Source: Sisyra terminalis
Lineage: Eukaryota; Arthropoda; Insecta; Neuroptera; Sisyridae
Assembly (NCBI GenBank): GCA_958496175.1
Contig: OY292277.1
Location: 3,968,001 to 4,032,000, forward strand
Direction of reading: 5' to 3'
DNA length: 64,000 bases
Below, piece by piece: positions 22,940 through 35,479 of the stretch. Made by a program: the position numbers and the translations under genes. Under the pieces are notes generated by a model, which saw only the letters and a list, made by a program, of their open reading frames with translations, did no database searches and was not told where the DNA came from. Within the stretch, counting starts at the first letter, position 1, and each line of letters opens with the position of its first letter.

Positions 22940-23330
22940 GCTACAAATTATTTATCTTCTTCAGCAATTCTAAACTGATAACAGTAGTGCCATTTATTTA
23001 GACTATTACCTAATAAAAATATTATTCACTTCAAAAATATCTTGTATAAACAATGATAATCTTATGGACATGTTATGTGAATATTATTTTAAAAATCTTC
23101 GATTCCAATTGTCTGTAAAAAATTAAAATTATTTATCTTTATAATACTTCTTCAGCAATTCTAAACTGATAACAGTAGTGCCTTTTATTTAGACTATTAC
23201 CGAAAAAAAATATTATTCATTTGTAAAATATTCTTGTGTAAACAATGAAAATCGTATGGACATGTTTTGTGAATATTATTTCAACAATTTTCGATTCCAA
23301 TTGTCTGCAAAAAATTATCTTGTTACCAAA
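22940..23330. repeat. 191 bp tandem duplication
   Basis: Two direct units share CTTCTTCAGCAATTCTAAAC (starts 22956 and 23147) and ACTGATAACAGTAGTGCC. Each is followed by ATGGACATGTT and TTCGATTCCAATTGTCTG. No coding potential. Confidence 0.85.
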
Positions 23331-23649
23331 ATTGTTGATGGTTTCTTATCTCTTTAAAACTTTTAATCATTGGATTGAAAATTTGCAACAAAAAATGCAA
23401 CGCAAACAATTTTGATATTTTGATTTTCTTGACCACAAAAAATGCAAAGTATTTGAAAAAAAAATTCATGATAACAACGTTCTGGCGTCACGAAAACTGA
23501 GGATAAAGGAATTTGGAGAAAATGTCTATATGGAAAGCATAAAATATTTTTTTTCAAATTTAAAATCCAACTTTTCATGGCTAAAATTATAAGCAATAAC
23601 GTATAGTAAATTTTTTTCATTATTTTTAAATTATTTTCAATTTTATTTA

Positions 23650-24690
23650 CGCAATATTTTATCTATTGCTAGCTACAACTTTGGTCCATCTCTCAAATAG
23701 CATACGGATTCCTAATACGAAAAAAATCCTCGTCTTTCGAGACGATCCAGGAATTGATTCAATTTTTGGGGGTTCCTAAGAACAAGTGTGGTTCAAGCTG
23801 GCTTTGGCTAATAAACCAAAACAAATGAAAATCGGGCAAAGAAATATCTAAAGAGTATGGCCTGTGGGGAAAGATATCCCATTGGAGTATCTACAAATTT
23901 TTTTATCAGCTTTGGCAACATTTAACCGAACTTTTTCTCAGAGATGACCTAAGTAAGTCTTTTGGTGATTTGGTGGCATTTTAGCTCCAAATTTCGACTC
24001 AACTGCATTAATTGTTGCTAACAACAATCCCTAGAAATGATTTCATTAGTCTAAAGTAACTCATAATAGGGAACTTCGATCTGGTCCCACCAAATACACA
24101 GCAATAACTTCTTGTCATGATTAATCGATTTTCACCATTGAAATTGATGCCTAGGAGGGCCTATCCCTCAATTTTCACCTCTTCAAATTATTAAATTGGA
24201 TCCACTTTCCATCCTCGATCATATTTCCATACAAAAATCCTTTTACTTTTGCCTCAGCAGCAGTTATTCACGCGTGAAGAAGTAGCTTTCAACATCATTT
24301 AACTTAAATTCATACGAATCCTAATTCCCCGATTTTGCACCATACCCATAGCCTCCAGTTAACTTAAAAATCACTTTTTGACTCACTTCTAAAGTTTTCT
24401 CAAACTCCTTTAGAGTTTGACATAAATCATGATCCAATAATTCCTCCAACTCAGCATCTTACTAGCTCTATATTAGCAAATTTTCGCATTTTTTATCCCT
24501 AATCAAAATTACTACTTTTTGAACACCAAAACCAAAATTCTCGTCTCTTTATTGATGAAAAATGTTATTCATATGCTTCCTACAATAATTTAAGTCCATT
24601 GACTAAACTTTTTTTTAAGTTAAAGCCATCAAGTGGTGTTTTTAGGCCCAAAATTTGATATTTGAATTTCACACCATGTTTGACAGTCAT
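23650..24690 (-). pseudogene. mariner transposase, nearly full-length pseudogene
   Basis: In coding order the minus strand shows KKSLVNGLKLL and EAYE*H. It continues with an ELLDHDLCQTLKEF-like HTH, GNWVPYEL-like remains, and RQK*KGFLYG (family 'RQKRKGFLHRIVTGDEKWI'). Then come DGKWIQFNNLKR, KKLLLCIWWDQIEVPYYEL and finally GIRMLFERWTKVVAS near 23665. The order and motifs are those of Mos1/cecropia-type mariners of ~345 residues. At least a dozen stops and shifts, and loss of the 'HDNARPH' Asp region, make it non-functional. It is the fullest member of the family that also gives 1-450. Terminal repeats not identified. Confidence 0.8.
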
Positions 24691-24789
24691 AATGTCTAAT
24701 GTCACAGAATTATGATATGACAAATCGAAAGTAGACAGCTGGAAGTTAGTTAAATGACCATGAACAGCGAAGAAGATTCACCAATTGTA

Positions 24790-25440
24790 TCATTGAGTAA
24801 CCTATTGATTTTGCAAAAAAAAAAAACATTTTCACTAATGAGGCTTTTTTCACCTGGATGGCTTCTAAAATAGGCAAAACTGTTGCATTTGGGGCTTGGA
24901 AAATCCATGAATGATTCATCAGAAATGCATCCGCAAGGGGTCACTTTATAGTGTGCATTATGGTCTGGAGGAATAATTGGACCGTTTTTCTTGGAAAACA
25001 AAGAAGATATTGCAGTAACGGTGAATGGCGAACGTTATCGTGGTATGATAACAGTTTCTTTTGTCTCATTTGGAAGCTATTGATCTTGGCGACATGTAGT
25101 TTTAGCAGGACGGTGCCACATACCATATCACCCGTGAAACATTGACGATCTTGCACGAATTTACTTCTGGTCATGTCATTTCCTGATTTAGGGACCAGAA
25201 TTAGCCTTTACGTTCTTACGATTTAACGCCTTTAGATTTTTGGCTGTGAAATTATCTGAAGTTAAATGCCGAAATTAGACACTATATCAATGAAATACCA
25301 CCACATGTATTCAATAACGTTATTGAAAAAATCGTCAAAAGGGTATGCAAATGGCAGCACAGCCGTGGCGGCTATTTGAAAAAAAATTGTTTCATACATA
25401 ATTCCCATATGTATATTTTCGAGATCAATAAATATTTCAA
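24790..25440 (+). pseudogene. Tc1/mariner-superfamily transposase pseudogene, second family
   Basis: The plus strand, across several frames, shows NEAFFTWMAS... (catalytic 'DEAHF' region), then CALWSGGIIGPFFLEN and VTVNGERYRGMIT. Then come a 'WFQQDGATxHTA' relic (near 25090), LTPLDFWL-like sequence (~25230) and EIRHYINEIPPH. These are landmarks of a Tc1/mariner-type family common in insects. Frameshifts occur about every 100 bp. The minus-strand frames here (24750-25001, 24941-25174) are shadows. It lies tail-out from the minus-strand mariner at 23650-24690. A related C-terminal peptide is in the fold-back at 61144-61700. Confidence 0.75.
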
Positions 25441-25678
25441 TACTTTGCTACAGAAAACCATGTTTTATAGAACACTGAAATCTTGCGCTTTTATTGAAAC
25501 ATTCTTTAATTAAAGCCCAATAAAAGTATGTGGTTAAGATTTCAGTGAAATGGTAGAAAATTATTATTGAAAGGATAATTTCTTCACTTTTCCATGAATA
25601 TAATTAAAAAAATAAATCTTTTCAAATTAGTTCTTTTAACACCATTATTTTCTAGTCCCTCAAAACTTATATGTGCAC

Positions 25679-27053
25679 TAGACTGACTCAAGAAAAATGA
25701 TGAATTTTTTTCCTAATTATATGGAAAATATTGTTGGAAATAACAAAAAAAAAATCCTGTGAAAGTTTAAGCTCTTAATATTAATATTAAGAGGTGCCGC
25801 ATCGCAAATTTCGATTTTCCATTTAAATAACATGGGAACAATATTCTCTTGCACTTTGGAATTTTATAGCTCACGTTGGTGGCAATATTTCGGAATGACC
25901 ACGGTGTATTCTTGTAGAAAATTGAACAATCTACAAAAAAGGTCTTGAACAAGTTTTTGATATATTTATTTCTTCAAAAGTTATTTGAGATCAAAGTTGA
26001 ACTAAAGAGAAATTTTAATATTTTTTCAATTTTTTGACGCAACCATCAATTTTATGAGAAAATTTTATAGGACATTTTTTGTAGAACACTATTTTTTCTA
26101 CAACTTATCTTTTTAAAAGTTTTTGATATTTTTTTTAGGTTATTAAGAGGTGCCGCATCACAAATTTCGATTTTCCATTTAAATAACATGGGAACAATAT
26201 TCTCTTACACTTTGGAATTTTATAGCACACGTTGGTGACAGTATTTCGGAATGACTTAGATATATTCTTGTAGAAAATTGAACGTTCTACAAAAAAGGTC
26301 TCGTACAAATTTATGATATATTTATTCCTTCAAAAGTTATTCTCGGTCAAAGTTGAACTAAAGAGAAATTTTAATATTTTTTCAATTTTTTGACACAACC
26401 ATCAATTTTATGAGAAAATTTTAAAGGACAGTTTTTGCAGAGCACTTTTTTTCCTCTAACTTATCTCCATAAAAGTTTTTGATATATTTTACAGGTCGTA
26501 AGTTTTTTTATTAAAATAAAAGAAATAATTTTTATATTAAAAATATAATAATTCAGGGAATTTTCAGTTTAATGCAAATAATTTAGGACCTGTGAAAAAT
26601 ATCAAAAACTTTTATAGAGATAAGTTATAGAAAAAAAAGTGCTCTACAAAAAATGTCCTATAAAATTTTCTCATAAAATTGATGGTTGCGTCAAAAAATT
26701 GAAAAAATATTAAAATTTTTCTTAAGTTCAACGTTGACCTCGAATAACTTTTGAAGGAATAAATACATCAAAAACTTGTTCGAGACCTTTTTTGTAGATC
26801 GTTCAATTTTTTACAACAATATACCTTAGTCATTCCGAAATATTGGCACCAACGTGAGTTATAAAATTCCAAAGTGCAAGAGAATATTGTTCCCATGTTA
26901 TTTAAATGGAAAATCGAAATTTGCGATGCGGCACCTCTTAATAACAATATTAAGAATTTAAATTTTCACAGGATTTTTTTTTTTTCATTTCCAACAATAT
27001 TTTCGATATAATTTATAATTAAAAAAAATCATCATTTTTTTTGAATCAATCTA
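25679..27053. mobile_element. fold-back element FB-B, complete, with 8-bp target duplication
   Basis: Flanked by an exact direct repeat ATGTGCAC (25671-25678 and 27054-27061). The ends are TAGACTGACTCAAG and, reversed, TAGATTGATTCAAA. The right arm (about 26560-27053) is the complement of the left arm. The left arm is partly repeated: 25790-26140 recurs as 26143-26500, both starting AAGAGGTGCCGCATC. Repeated phrases include TCTACAAAAAAGGTCT and ATTTTCTCATAAAATTGATG. The 8 bp duplication supports a hAT-like, non-autonomous element. The frame at 25767-25952 is an arm artefact. Confidence 0.85.
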
Positions 27054-27061
27054 ATGTGCAC

Positions 27062-28770
27062 CTAATATTTTATGGAGTTCAATAGTATTCTTTGTCGAAG
27101 AAAATATGATACAAGAATGCCTTATATTAGTTGGTTAAAGTTAAAATAAGATCCTTTGAATTATCAATATCCAATAGGCAACAACTTGAAATTTTTTCGA
27201 TCACAAATTTTACACATTTTCTTTTAAAGTATTGCTTCACAAGACTGAAAAAAATATTTAATCTTTTTTAAGGAAATATCCAACAAATTGTAACCATATT
27301 TTCCCTCTTCAAAAATCCAGATATAGAACTAAACAAAAAAAAAAATGCCATTAAATTGCAGTGCAGATATTTGAAATTCTCATTTCGATCATTCCACAGA
27401 AAATATACGTACAGTAGGAAAAGTAAACGAGTAAACGAAGCAGTGTAAAACTAATTGCATCAATTAGGCCTGAAGGCGTTTTAGATTCCATTAAACCACT
27501 TCATATTTTTAATAAAACAAACTTCAATAAAATGCTCAAGTCGTACAACTATTCATATTGTTGGAGACCAACTTTTTCCTCTCTTCTAATACCAATCTTG
27601 TACAATATAACATGTAATAGTGCCTACCAATGCAACAAATGGACTCTTACATTAGATACCTATCTTTCTACTGCTCACTGGAAATAATTCAAGTCGAGAA
27701 AATATTTCTTCTTGGTGTATATATTCCTACAGAAAATTCAGCAGAGCATAACATTTGGCTTACAATTCATTTAATCTTTTTCAATTGATAATTAAATGTT
27801 GAAAATGAAACTCTTTCCATTTAAATCTCTTTTATTTTCTTTAATAATTTCAGAAAAAAATTAGTTGTTATGAAATTTTAATAATCAATTCATCATAGCT
27901 GGTAAACTTCAAAGAATTAACCAAGGAAATATGTTATTTACTTAGTTAATTTATTTCAAAAATCTACCCAAAATTGTATTGGATAAAAAAATATTAAAAT
28001 TACAAAAAATAATTTCTAAGAAAAACTATTTTTGTAACGCAATAAAAATATTTTTTTTACCTAAATAAAGTTTAAATCAAGTTTTCTTGACAAAACAACC
28101 AATCTTTAATCTCTTCCACGTCTTAAAAACTTAATTCATCATTTTTTTTTTCTTTCATACATTTAAAAACAAGTTTTACTAAAATTTTCACTTTACATCC
28201 CAATATTGACTATATTAAATAGTCATTACATAAATACAAAATCTAAAAATTCTCTCAAAAAGAAATCATAATTTATGAAATTTTCTCAAGCTGTCAATTT
28301 TCCGACCAAAATAAACACACATGTACGTAATTTCCAAGTCGATTACCATAAATTTCCTTAATCCACCAATTAATATTAAATTTTATATAATTTAATCATT
28401 GACGAATTAAAAAATAATGATTTCATATTTTGAACCACTAATTTAATGATAAATTCAATCCTTCCTCCATACAAATATAAAAATATTTACCGGAAATTTC
28501 AATGCTAGCAAGACACAAACGCGAAGAAATTCAAAGTGTATGTTTTTTTAGGCATTTTTTTTTCGTTATAAAAATATTTATTTCCAATGTCGTCTGGTGC
28601 CTCATATACAATTTTAAATGAAAGAAGGGTTGATTATTGAATTACTTTGTTAAATCGAAAGGTAAGTTAAAAAAAGGTCACTGCAATTATTTTATGAAGG
28701 TTCCAATTATTTCTTGGCTTTATTTTATTTGGATTTTTCAACGACAATTTGACTAAATTAATATAAGGAC
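27062..28770. other. no gene seen
   Basis: About 1.7 kb of A/T-rich unique-looking sequence without supported features. Confidence 0.5.
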
Positions 28771-28785
28771 ATGTGGATTAATTGT

Positions 28786-29170
28786 AGTAAATTTATTGGA
28801 AAGAAATTGTGGAAATTTTTAATTGAAATATATGCTAACAAATTGTTTTTTAAGGCTCCCGAAGAATCTGTAATTGGTTCAGAGATACGACAATTGGTTC
28901 TCGCCAAATATAGGTTTAAAAAAGGAGATTACTACCAAATAAATTCCACTTAAAATTGAGAAAATTCCACTTAATTGGAGTAAAATTTATTGGAAAGAAA
29001 GCATGGAAATTTTTAATTAAAATATAAGTCAACAAATTGCATTTTAATACTCCTTTTGAATCCGCAATTGCTAATGGGATACAACAATTAATTTTTGCAA
29101 ACTATAAATTTAAAAAAGGTGATAATTTATATATAATTAAAGTTTTTACTGTCCAAAAAATATTATTTAA
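28786..29170 (+). repeat. 193 bp tandem duplication with conserved reading frame
   Basis: Units start at 28786 and 28979. The two reading frames are alike: FIGKKLWKFLIEIYANKL then RQLVLAKYRFKKGDYY in unit 1 (frame 28771-28953), and FIGKKAWKFLIKI-stop-VNKL then QQLIFANYKFKKGDNL in unit 2 (frame 29037-29249). Unit 2 has an in-frame stop. A third, very diverged piece may follow to 29215. I do not recognise the peptide family. It may be a decayed duplicated exon or simply a non-coding repeat. Confidence 0.6.
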
Positions 29171-29269
29171 ATGTTCCTTTAGAATCGATAATTCTTTTGG
29201 ATCTACAATTTTTTTTCTTCTTCGCTTTTTTGCTGGGGACCTCTCCTAAGAGTTCATCCGAAGAACTAT

Positions 29270-29560
29270 TACGTCCTAGCATTATTTATAGTTCCAATTG
29301 ATCAGATCTGTTTCTGATACAAATCTCAACAGTTAATATGATCTTTATGTAGGTTTCCCAGCTTATATCCGGATGGACCAAAAGAGTTGAGACGATTTTG
29401 GATCATAGCTGGGCAGTTAATTAGTACGTGGGAGGTAGTCCCATTTCCCTCACCATATTTCCTGCACGCTTGCCTTTGCATTTTTCTCTATAGTTTGGAG
29501 ATGATTTTTTTAATTTTATTGTCGTCTTAATAGACCTATTAGCATTTCGATGTCCTTCCT
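29270..29560 (-). pseudogene. LINE C-terminal zinc-knuckle region
   Basis: The minus strand reads CRKYGEGNGTTSHVLINC, then PAMIQNRLNSFGPSG and LGNLHKDH. The pattern C-x2-(C/Y)-G-E...T-S-H-x4-C-P-A...R is the cysteine/histidine cluster at the C terminus of R1/I/Jockey-type LINEs, after RNase H. It is related to the elements at 61780-62890. Stops flank it. Confidence 0.65.
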
Positions 29561-30445
29561 TCCAAAATTTAAAAATCATGTGTTATAGTATTTTGTAGGT
29601 CTTACAAAATCTTATATAACACCTGTTAGACACCTGTAGAAATATACTTTGATCGAGGCTTAAGAGCATTCCAAAATTACGTAAATATGGTCCTGGATAG
29701 ATACTAATTTGATGTTAGTGTTATAGAAAAGAAAAATTGCTTTTGAGCCTTCAATTAGGGTTCAAAATAAAAATCCAAAACAAAATTGTGTCATAATTGT
29801 GTCATTGGACACAACTAGCCCACGAGTGTTGTAAGTGGGACATATTGCAATTATTGCCAAGAGGCAGATGGTGCAAAAAAAAATTTGTAAATTAAAAAAA
29901 AAATATTTTTCGTTATAAGAAATTTTCTAACTAGAATTAATCCTTTAGCCTCCAAATGATACCCTTTACTTTCCATGGGATCAATCCAAGGACATGAAGA
30001 AATTTTGTAAGAAAAATTATAGAGAGGAGATATCAGAAATTATCATGAAAAGATAAATTTAATTTATTTTTGCAATTCAAATAACGATTTAATTTTATCA
30101 ATTTACATATATTGTCCTGTTAATGGACCTATTAGCATTTTGATGTCCCCCCTTCCTTAATTTGAAAGTCTTTCGTAGGTCTTAGAAAATCTTATATAAC
30201 ACCTGTTAGCCACCTGAAGAAATTAGAATCCAATAAATTTTGATCGAGGCTTAAGACCATTCTAAAATTACGTAATTATCCTGGACAAATACTAATTTAA
30301 TGTTAGTGTTATAGAAAAGAAAAACTGCTTTTCAACCTTCAATTAGGGTTCAAAATAAAAATCCAAAACAAAATTGTGTCATAATTGTGTCGTTGGACAC
30401 AACTAACCCACGAGTGTTGTAAGTGTGATATATTGCACATATTGT
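29520..30445. repeat. ~590 bp-period direct duplication
   Basis: 29527-29850 recurs at 30121-30440. Landmarks include CTTATATAACACCTGTTAG, GATCGAGGCTTAAGA, TTAGGGTTCAAAATAAAAAT and the shared LINE 3' tail motif GGACACAACTA. The spacer 29860-30110 between copies is unrelated A/T-rich sequence. Probably a tandem duplication of a LINE 3' end plus flank. Confidence 0.8.
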
Positions 30446-31894
30446 GACATATTCTCGCTCTAACTTCTTCCCCATAGTAAATCTTTTGATGATTTACTCA
30501 ATTATGATAATTTTATAACCAGGAAAAGAGGAAACCCATATAACACCTGTTAAACACCTGCAGAAATCAGGATTAATAAAATTTTAAATTTTTAAAACTT
30601 TAATCAAATTTTTCTAAAATATATAAGTTCTTTGCTTTTAAACCATCATTTAGGGTTCGAAAAATAATTTACATTATATAGTTTTCATTATTATAAATTT
30701 TGGAAAACCAAAGAAAAATTATGGTCAGAAGAAATAAGAAAGATAACTTTAGTTAATACTTCTGAGTATTTTTGCAACTCAAAAAAATAATTAGATTTCA
30801 TCAATTTTCAATGCTTTTCTTCGATCGACGATTGCACATTTTAAAAATCCTCAATTCCCTTAAATAATTTTTAATTAATTTCAAATAATTAATTTCATGT
30901 GATATTAATTCAAAACTCTAATGCAATTAAATGAACGAAGGTGAGGACTAAGGAAAAAATGGACGCAAATTGCGCAAATTATGACGTCCAAGAAAATTCA
31001 AATTAAATTTGCAGCATTGACTTTTACTTTCAAATATTAATTTAGTCGAAATTAAATTCATAACAATTATTGTCGTTTGAATAATTTTTAGAACTGCCAC
31101 CAACGTCAATATTTCCATTGAAAAATTCATTCGAATGTTGACGACAATCGTTGTGGTTGGAGTTCGACGAAAAGCATTGATTTATTGATAACACAAGTCG
31201 TGAGTTTATTTCTTAATAGCCCAGCGCCCCATAAAACAAAACCGTTCGAATTACGTTATCAATTTTCCCCCAAAGACAATTCCACATGCTAATGCATTCG
31301 AATTTTATATTCATTATAAAATACATATGCAATCGAATCTCTTTAATGCAATTACGAGGTCGTTTATATGTCAAAATTATCATTCATCATCGATCATCAA
31401 CAAAGAAGAACACATATATTAATATTTTTGCAACTTTATTGTCGATTTTCAATTACAAAATATCCTTTTTGTGTTTGCTGAAAACATTTGCAAAATATCT
31501 GCATAGATGTGGTACTAAAAGTCGCGCCCGATTTACAAGTGACGAACAATATATTATTTATGAAATATAATTTAGAAAATGGCATGAACCTTGGATTGTC
31601 TTGCAATTATTGAAGACATTGATGTAGCCCAGAGGGGATTGGACGGGGCCTGGTAAATTTGATCATTGAAAAAATCGAGGTTTAGATAAAGAAAATTACA
31701 GTAAATTTTTTGAATAACTTTAAATTCCATTTGAGGTTGACTTTCAATTGCAAAATGAAATCTGCCGAATTCTTGAAGTTACAAAAAATCAAGACATTTG
31801 GAATTTGGATGGTGGTTACTTTGGCAGGTAATAGGTAGCAAAGGTATACACGAAAAAAGTTTAGTTTCTTGAAAGTATTAAGGTCAGTTTTTTA
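30446..31894. other. no gene seen
   Basis: Mostly A/T-rich. 31140-31660 is somewhat more complex in base use. A 94-codon plus-strand frame at 31286-31570 (ending KSRARFTSDEQYIIYEI) has no recognised domain. Confidence 0.4.
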
Positions 31895-32790
31895 ACATTT
31901 TTTTTGGGAATTACATTAGAAATCCCATCCTCTCCATTGCCAGACCCTTAATATATGGTTTCAACCCCCTGTCAGATACCCCATAATTTCGAAATCAAAA
32001 TAACAGGTGAGTCCATTGACAATAACCAAATAGTCTAAATAATATACAACGTCATTAAATGATGAAAATTCTCGACAATTTTTTTGGGAATCCCATTAGA
32101 AATCTCATCCTCACCAATGCCAGACTCTTAATATACGGTTTCAACCCCCTGTCTGATACTCCTAAACTTCGAAATCGAAATAACAGTTGAGTCCATTGAC
32201 AATAAGCAAATAGTCTAAATAATGTACAACATCATGAAATGATGAAAATTCTCAACAATTTTTTTAGGAATCACATTAGAAATCTCATCCTCTCCATTGC
32301 CAGACCCTTAATGTACGATTTCAACCCCCTGCCAGATACCTCTAAATTTGAAATCGAAATAACAGTTGAGTCCATTGACAATAATCAAATAGTCTAAATA
32401 ATGTACAACATCATTAAATGATGGAAATTCTCGACAATTTTTAGGGAATCACAATAGAAATCTCATCCTTTCCATTACCAGACTCTTAACATACGGTTTC
32501 AACCCCCTGTCAGATACCCCTAAACTTCGAAATCGAAATAACAGTTGAGTTCATTGACAACAATCAAATAGATGAAATTTCTCGACAATTTTTTTGGGAA
32601 TCACATTAGAAATCTCATCCTCTTCATTGCCAGATCCTTAATATACGGTTTCAACCCCCTGTCAGATACCCCTAAACTTCGAAATCAAAATAACAATTGA
32701 GTCCATTGACAATAATCAAATAGTCTAAATAATGTACAACATCATAAAATGATGGAAATTCTCGACAATTTGTTGTGAATCCGAGAACTT
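31895..32790. repeat. 180 bp tandem array, five units
   Basis: TTTCAACCCCCTG recurs at about 31960, 32140, 32320, 32498 and 32650 (spacings 180, 180, 178, 152). The last unit lacks about 28 bp. Other landmarks per unit are GAAATCTCATCCTC, GAAATCGAAATAACAGTTGA and GTCCATTGACAATAA. Unit length is close to nucleosome-repeat size, typical of satellite monomers. No coding potential. Confidence 0.9.
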
Positions 32791-34070
32791 TTGAGGATCT
32801 TTTTATAAGGACCTCAAAGATCCTCAAAAATCTTTGGAACTACAACAAATTGAAAATAAACTTCTGGGTCGGAATCAATAATAAATGTAAAATTCTCGAC
32901 AATATTTGCAATAAAAAATAATATTTACGGATTATAATTTGGCTGGTGTCAAGAGGAAATACAAATCAAGCAATCGGGAGGCAGGCGAGAATTAATCAAA
33001 GGATTTATTTCGCAAATTTGATTTCAGCAATTTAGTTTCGATAAAAATTGTTGCAAAACTTTTTGCAAGTCTGACTTATTTCTTTTTATGGAAGTAATCG
33101 AAGCAATTTGTTGTCGATATTTGCCGTTGAATTTTGTGGTTTTAACTTATGAAATTTTCAAAAAAAAAATAATACTTTTATAATTATAATCTTGGCAATG
33201 AGTGGAACATATTGTTTTGGACATTGAGGTCGTCATGGAAAACTTCTAACTACGATTTTCTTCAGAGGCCTCTCGTGTTACCAAAGAATTTTTTTTCATC
33301 ATTATCAAATGCAAATTTATGTGAATAGATAACAACTAAGTTTGTACTGTGAACTTGAATAATTACTGTGATATTAAACACGCAAACTTTAAGTATTTAA
33401 TCAAGTTTTTGAGAATAACGAAGATTTTTGTTTTATAGTTGAACTTTGAGCAAAAGTTACACTTACTTAATTGGCGTTTGGGAAATATGGCTCTTCATAT
33501 ACTATTTCTTTTCATTGCATTTTCGTAATTGGTTGGCTTAATAAAATTTGGGTTAGTGTCGCAAATGTGCACTGTAAACAAACCAATTTCGTGGTGGGCT
33601 ATGTTGAAATTGAGCCTTACTATTGCACTTGATTCGTGTGCTATATTCAAGGTAAAGGCCAAAAAATATTTTTCATAAAGTTTAAACTACATGATAGCAT
33701 TTAATTTTATACTTAAAATTTCCATCAAAAATTCAACTGCATTTCAAAAATATCTTTTATTACTCTAAAGGTTAACATCCAACTCATAAACCATTCCAAT
33801 TGTCGTCTCAATTTTCCATAATCCTTTTGTTAACTCATACAAAATCCAAAAAAAATCAGCGCTTTGTTCTAGTCTCGATTTTCACGTAGCCATTGGAACT
33901 ATGACGCAAATGGCGACATATTTTGCAAGCCAATTTGAAGAAAAAAAATGCCTCAATTTGTATTCAAGTTACGCAGAATTTCTTTGCACGAAACCAATTA
34001 TTTTTATTGTATCAATAAATCAAATGGAATATTAAACCAACCAGAAAAAGCTCCAACTCCTCAACTAGAG
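32791..34070. other. no gene seen
   Basis: Unique-looking sequence; nothing supported. Confidence 0.5.
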
Positions 34071-34074
34071 GTTG

Positions 34075-34240
34075 ATGAATGAAAATCATGCACTGCTCAA
34101 TGTGGACCAAAACCAGTTGGAAAATGATGGGAAAAACATCCCTTGAATCCAACTACTTAAATTTAAATTAAGTTAAGGGGTAACAGGTCTACAAACGGGC
34201 CACTACGGACTTAATAATCACCGGCTTACGTTTTGAGTAC
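34075..34240 (+). pseudogene. LINE fragment downstream of RNase H
   Basis: Short frames read MWTKTSWKMMGKTSL and then GLQTGHYGLNNHRLTF, ending near 34235. The 'TGH..LN.HL' pattern follows RNase H in R1/Jockey-like LINEs, and the first part resembles 59870-59910. The downstream 106-codon minus-strand frame (34226-34546) has no recognisable motif. Confidence 0.5.
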
Positions 34241-34768
34241 ATGTGGATGATCCAATATACATATTCGGAAGAAATTAAATGCTCTAAATGAAAATATAAG
34301 GAACTTAGGATAACAAACTCTGGAACCAAAATTTGCCCAGCTACTCGGTTTCATATACGTGAAAAAAGGACTCAAAAAGCACAATATGATACCAGAAACT
34401 TCATTCTGGATAACCAAAATAAATACCCAAAAAAAATCACTTTTTCCACTTTCAACCCTTTTTGTAAGACTAATATTATCTAAAAGATACGTGGAGGATC
34501 TCACTCTTTTGTTTTGATCTTTAAGTCGCCAACAATCACTTCTCAAAAACTTAGTTATTTTTTTAATGGTTTTCCGTTTTAAATAGAACTATAACTATTG
34601 CTTTTCTTTAATAAGTTGGATTTTTTTTATATAGCCTTTATAACAGTTTGATCGAAGATAAAAAGGTCAAATTTTACGAGGGTGGAATACCAAAGTGGGG
34701 GAGTTTTAGTGTAGTTTAGTGTAGTTTCAATAAAAGTAGTTACTAGAATTCAACTTAAATGTATTGTG

Positions 34769-35250
34769 TTCTTATTTATGTAATATAATTTACAAAAGTA
34801 AACTATGCACATAAATTTGAACACAAGAAACAAATGAATAACTGACGTATTGCCAGGGTACGTATTTGGATTGCCAAGCAATCTTCATCAGTGGTATTGA
34901 ATTCACTAAGTAGTATTGAATCGCTCTCCATAACTGCTTTTTGATGAGTTATCAGATGATGATACCCAAAATTGTAGACAAAATTCCACAAAGGGCTTTT
35001 TCCTGGAATAAACTACCAAAAACCACTTTATAAGTGGTGGGAGGATAAGAAGATCGTGGATCTTCAACATTTTATCCAGGGATTTCCCATAAAATCAGAA
35101 AGATACGGAGCGATCCAATACTACTTGATGATCCCTGATGAAGATTGCTTGGCAATCAAAATACGTATCTAGGCAATACGTCAGTTATTCATTTGTTTGT
35201 ACTTTTGTTTATAGTTTACTTTTGTAAATTATATTACATAAATAAGACCA
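34769..35250. mobile_element. fold-back FB-E, diverged complete copy
   Basis: Outer arms begin TTATTTATGTAATATAATTT and end with the complement. Inside are GATTGCCAAGCAATCTTCAT and the reverse complement near 35140. The layout matches 10790-11210, and the shared core includes the ACGTATTGCC and TACGTAT motifs. The centre (about 34920-35110) is unique here. Superfamily unclear. Confidence 0.7.
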
Positions 35251-35479
35251 AAATATATTTTATACCTGTATAAACAGTAGTGTTATATAATTTAAGGAAA
35301 AAATTTTTACCTACATAAAATATATTATGTTCTCCACATTTACGTGAGTATATGTTTTTTTTTTTAATTTTGTAACTCCAAGAACTTTGTATGAGGCTAA
35401 AAGAAAGATACAGTGGTGGGGAAATAATCGATTGGAAAATCTGGTATGTTAGAATTAACTCGTAGATCATTTTTGATCT

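Noticed and set aside
16930..32790. Regularly spaced repeats as a CRISPR array
   Set aside because: Units are 180-430 bp with no short repeat/spacer alternation, and the genome is eukaryotic.
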